DNA of 20,060 bases from a virus: positions 1-20,060 of the IMG/VR virus record IMGVR_UViG_3300023199_000252, one strand, 5' to 3'. A program made the translations under genes and the position numbers. Below are positions 19,726 to 20,060 of this stretch, piece by piece. Each line of letters starts with the position of its first letter. The first letter of the stretch is position 1. The notes under the pieces were generated by a model. That model did no database searches, was not told the origin of the DNA, and worked only from the letters and a program-made list of their open reading frames with translations.

Positions 19726-19861
19726 ACGTGTAGAGCTCGCGCGCGGCGGCGGTCACCATGGCCGCCGCCGCCACCTCGTCCGCCGCCGTGCGCGCCCGAT
19801 CGCCGACCAGCTCGGCCGCCAAGCACAGCAGCGCCACCCGCAGCTCGTCCTCGTGCGTCAC
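19592..19861 (-). CDS. Small hypothetical protein, convergent overlap with the 19,516 gene
   Basis: A GTG at 19861 preceded by GGAGG opens an 89-aa frame. The first 49 residues are well-formed coding sequence free of any opposite gene: THEDELRVALLCLAAELVGD, then RARTAADEVAAAAMVTAAAR and ELYTFTQG. The rest is antisense to the 19,516 gene and becomes Ser/Pro/Gly-rich, so the true product may be best represented by its N-terminal half. No family was recognised. It lies downstream of the minus-strand gene entering from the right, after a strong hairpin. Confidence 0.55.
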   Translation of the reverse strand: MTHEDELRVALLCLAAELVGDRARTAADEVAAAAMVTAAARELYTFTQGFPPMAPGTPHSSPEASGGSPRPGRAAASSAGPGLRSGPGS

Positions 19862-19887
19862 GCCCCCGCCTCCGCACGACGCGGGCG

Positions 19888-19911
19888 GGCGGCGGGCTCC
19901 GGCCCGCCGCC
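19888..19911. terminator. Perfect 10-bp hairpin at the end of the right-edge gene
   Basis: GGCGGCGGGC (19888-19897) and GCCCGCCGCC (19902-19911) pair perfectly with a 4-base loop. On the minus strand it begins within the stop codon of the right-edge gene and precedes the GGAGG-GTG start at 19861. On the plus strand GCCTATGGCTTTTCCCC follows, giving a short T-run. Confidence 0.6.
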
Positions 19912-20060
19912 TATGGCTTTTCCCCGCCGCCCGCCGGCGACCACGGCCAGGCCGCGATCCTCTTCTCCACACCCTCGAGCCTGTCGGCCACGTCGCCTTC
20001 GTGCCGCGCGTTCTGCCGCAGCAGGCGCTCTTCGAGCTCTGTCATCCGCCCGTTGAGCTC
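19911..20060 (-). CDS. Coiled-coil protein, C-terminal part (enters from right edge)
   Basis: The minus strand is open from the window edge to a TAG at 19911-19913 (49 codons). The visible end is a heptad-patterned helix, ELNGRMTELEERLLRQNARH followed by EGDVADRLEGVEKRIAAWPW, and a short Gly-rich tail, SPAGGGEKP. It resembles the C-termini of small phage coiled-coil proteins, but a C-terminal fragment of this kind cannot be assigned to a family. An internal ATG at 20045 is possible, but the frame is open beyond it to the edge. Confidence 0.6.
   Translation of the reverse strand, partial: ELNGRMTELEERLLRQNARHEGDVADRLEGVEKRIAAWPWSPAGGGEKP

Overview
The window is a very GC-rich piece of a tailed-phage genome or prophage. 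The virion module has the gene content and order of a podovirus (T7/BPP-1-like morphology). Very high GC, GTG starts and sparse promoter-like elements suggest a high-GC proteobacterial host, perhaps an alphaproteobacterium; this is inference. No integrase, polymerase, lysis gene, tRNA or CRISPR is visible, so lifestyle cannot be decided.

Left and centre (1-11,527, all on the minus strand, read right to left) hold one tightly packed packaging and virion operon: small terminase, large terminase, a small conserved protein, portal, a Bbp19-like protein, scaffold, major capsid protein, a capsid-associated protein, tail tube proteins A and B (T7 gp11- and gp12-like), a gp13-like acetyltransferase-fold protein, a gp14-like internal virion protein and the start of a large internal virion protein that leaves the window. 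Most junctions are 1-4 bp start/stop overlaps. The exceptions are the two gaps beside the capsid gene, which carry strong hairpins, and a 113-bp out-of-frame overlap between the Bbp19-like gene and the scaffold gene.

The middle (11,528-15,761) holds a small plus-strand gene, a leftward operon (OmpR-type winged-helix protein, coiled-coil protein, a gap with two dyads, a small conserved protein, a lipoprotein), a gene-poor stretch of about 0.7 kb with palindromes and a clear intrinsic terminator, and a two-gene leftward unit encoding an unrecognised 452-aa protein.

The right arm (15,762-19,860) switches to small plus-strand genes. Four encode short membrane-associated proteins with a beta-rich domain. 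Each follows a repeated module: a GC-rich palindrome, then a leader that can fold over its own ribosome-binding site. Three copies of this 84-bp module are identical although the genes behind them differ, and two share identity about 60 bp into the coding sequence before diverging abruptly. This mosaic cassette array is the most unusual thing here. Two tandem DUF1640-like membrane proteins and a small hypothetical protein follow with related leaders. Minus-strand genes resume at the right edge. Two minus-strand frames (starts at 17,016 and 19,861) run tail-to-tail into plus-strand genes, and their ribosome-binding sites coincide with a motif that recurs between the cassettes.
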